Positions 63,803 to 64,000 of a stretch of 64,000 nt of DNA are shown here, piece by piece. The notes under the pieces were generated by a model. The model ran no database searches and had not been told where the DNA came from. It was given only the letters and a program-made list of their open reading frames with translations. The position numbers were made by a program, and so were the translations under genes. The DNA is from Actinospica acidithermotolerans. GTDB lineage: Bacteria; Actinomycetota; Actinomycetes; Streptomycetales; Catenulisporaceae. Position 1 is the first letter of the stretch. The number at the start of each line of letters is the position of its first letter. The DNA is taken from the NCBI RefSeq assembly GCF_018139625.1, contig NZ_JAGSOH010000010.1, positions 1 to 64,000 of the forward strand, read 5' to 3'.

Positions 63803-63853
63803 CGATGGTCTCACATATGAAACACGGCCGCGCTGCGGGAGCATCCCCCCAAG

Positions 63854-64000
63854 TCAGCCGCCCGAAACCGTGCTCTGGCTCAGGTTCACGTGGCTGCCGG
63901 TGGCCGAGATCTGCACATCGGAGTCGGTGAAGGTCAGCTGGGTCAGGTTCATCCCGAAGGGCAGCGCGCCGAGGCTGTACTTCACGTCGAAGTTCGACGG
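63854..64000 (-). CDS. LmeA/DUF2993-type phospholipid-binding protein, C-terminal end (runs off right edge)
   Basis: The last 48 residues of a leftward gene cut by the window: FDVKYSLGALPFGMNLTQLT, then FTDSDVQISATGSHVNLSQS and the stop at 63854. The pattern FG..LT.....D.GV.I.A.G..V.L is the DUF2993 C-terminus. Such proteins sit near sseA in Streptomyces and bind phospholipids at the envelope. Confidence 0.7.
   Translation of the reverse strand, partial: PSNFDVKYSLGALPFGMNLTQLTFTDSDVQISATGSHVNLSQSTVSGG

Overview
This is a 64-kb chromosomal window of a very GC-rich, spore-forming actinobacterium. Nearly every gene has a recognisable Streptomyces counterpart, often in the same order: rex-hemACDB, bldN-rsbN, radA-disA-mutY, cysS-rlmB, phoRP/phoU, mshA, nur and sseA. 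MsiK, mycothiol synthesis (mshA), BldN, RsbN and RsiG all point to a Streptomyces-like developmental actinomycete. Some features differ from Streptomyces as I know it: IspD and IspF are fused in frame, and two blocks that I recall as distant in S. coelicolor (SCO33xx and SCO41xx-42xx) are joined here. A related family such as Catenulisporales is possible, but the genus cannot be fixed from sequence alone. I see no prophage, insertion sequence, CRISPR array or rRNA.

Layout. 1-1.3 kb: a truncated membrane protein and an orphan ABC ATPase. 1.3-7.4 kb: a leftward rex-hemA-hemC-hemD-hemB haem operon with overlapping start and stop codons and a Rex operator upstream. 7.5-11.5 kb: a glutaredoxin-like protein, a HAD phosphatase, sigma factor BldN and its membrane anti-sigma RsbN, preceded by a BldN-type promoter. 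11.5-17.4 kb: a SigE-family sigma factor with a membrane partner, a lipoprotein, an acyltransferase, an SDR epimerase, the 32-residue ribosomal protein bS22 and a small excisionase-like regulator. 17.5-25.3 kb: DUF4037, an MFS transporter, proC, an isomerase-like protein, ppx (with a triplicated 3' end), a Cys-rich protein and a GT-C-like membrane protein.

25.3-29.3 kb: two unusual tandem genes. Each encodes a sigma-70-like module, an HX3CX2C anti-sigma zinc motif, a membrane span and a long low-complexity exterior. 29.6-36.5 kb: radA, disA (c-di-AMP synthase), mutY, cysS and rlmB. 36.6-38.8 kb: msiK, tRNA-Thr(UGU) and a ChrB-N protein. 39-44 kb: a leftward Fe(III)-type ABC import operon ending in an ExxE membrane protein and a small membrane protein. 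44-48 kb: a flavin oxidoreductase, a VOC protein, the fused ispDF and carD.

48-55.4 kb: a lipoprotein, phoRP divergent from phoU with a PHO-box-like array, gpm, a YbjN protein and mshA. 55.5-59.6 kb: an SDR, a methyltransferase, DUF2516, a helical HbhA-like protein, an XRE regulator with a palindromic operator and RsiG (c-di-GMP-dependent anti-sigma for WhiG). 59.7-62.3 kb: ygfZ, nur, a nitrobindin and DsrE. 62.4-63.9 kb: DUF1416, sseA and a newly visible leaderless Cys-containing leader peptide. An LmeA-type protein runs off the right edge.

How the genes fit together. The window concentrates redox and haem control (Rex, HemACDB, nitrobindin, Nur), development and nucleotide second messengers (BldN/RsbN, RsiG, DisA), phosphate sensing (PhoRP/PhoU, Ppx) and sulfur supply (SseA, DsrE, leader peptide).
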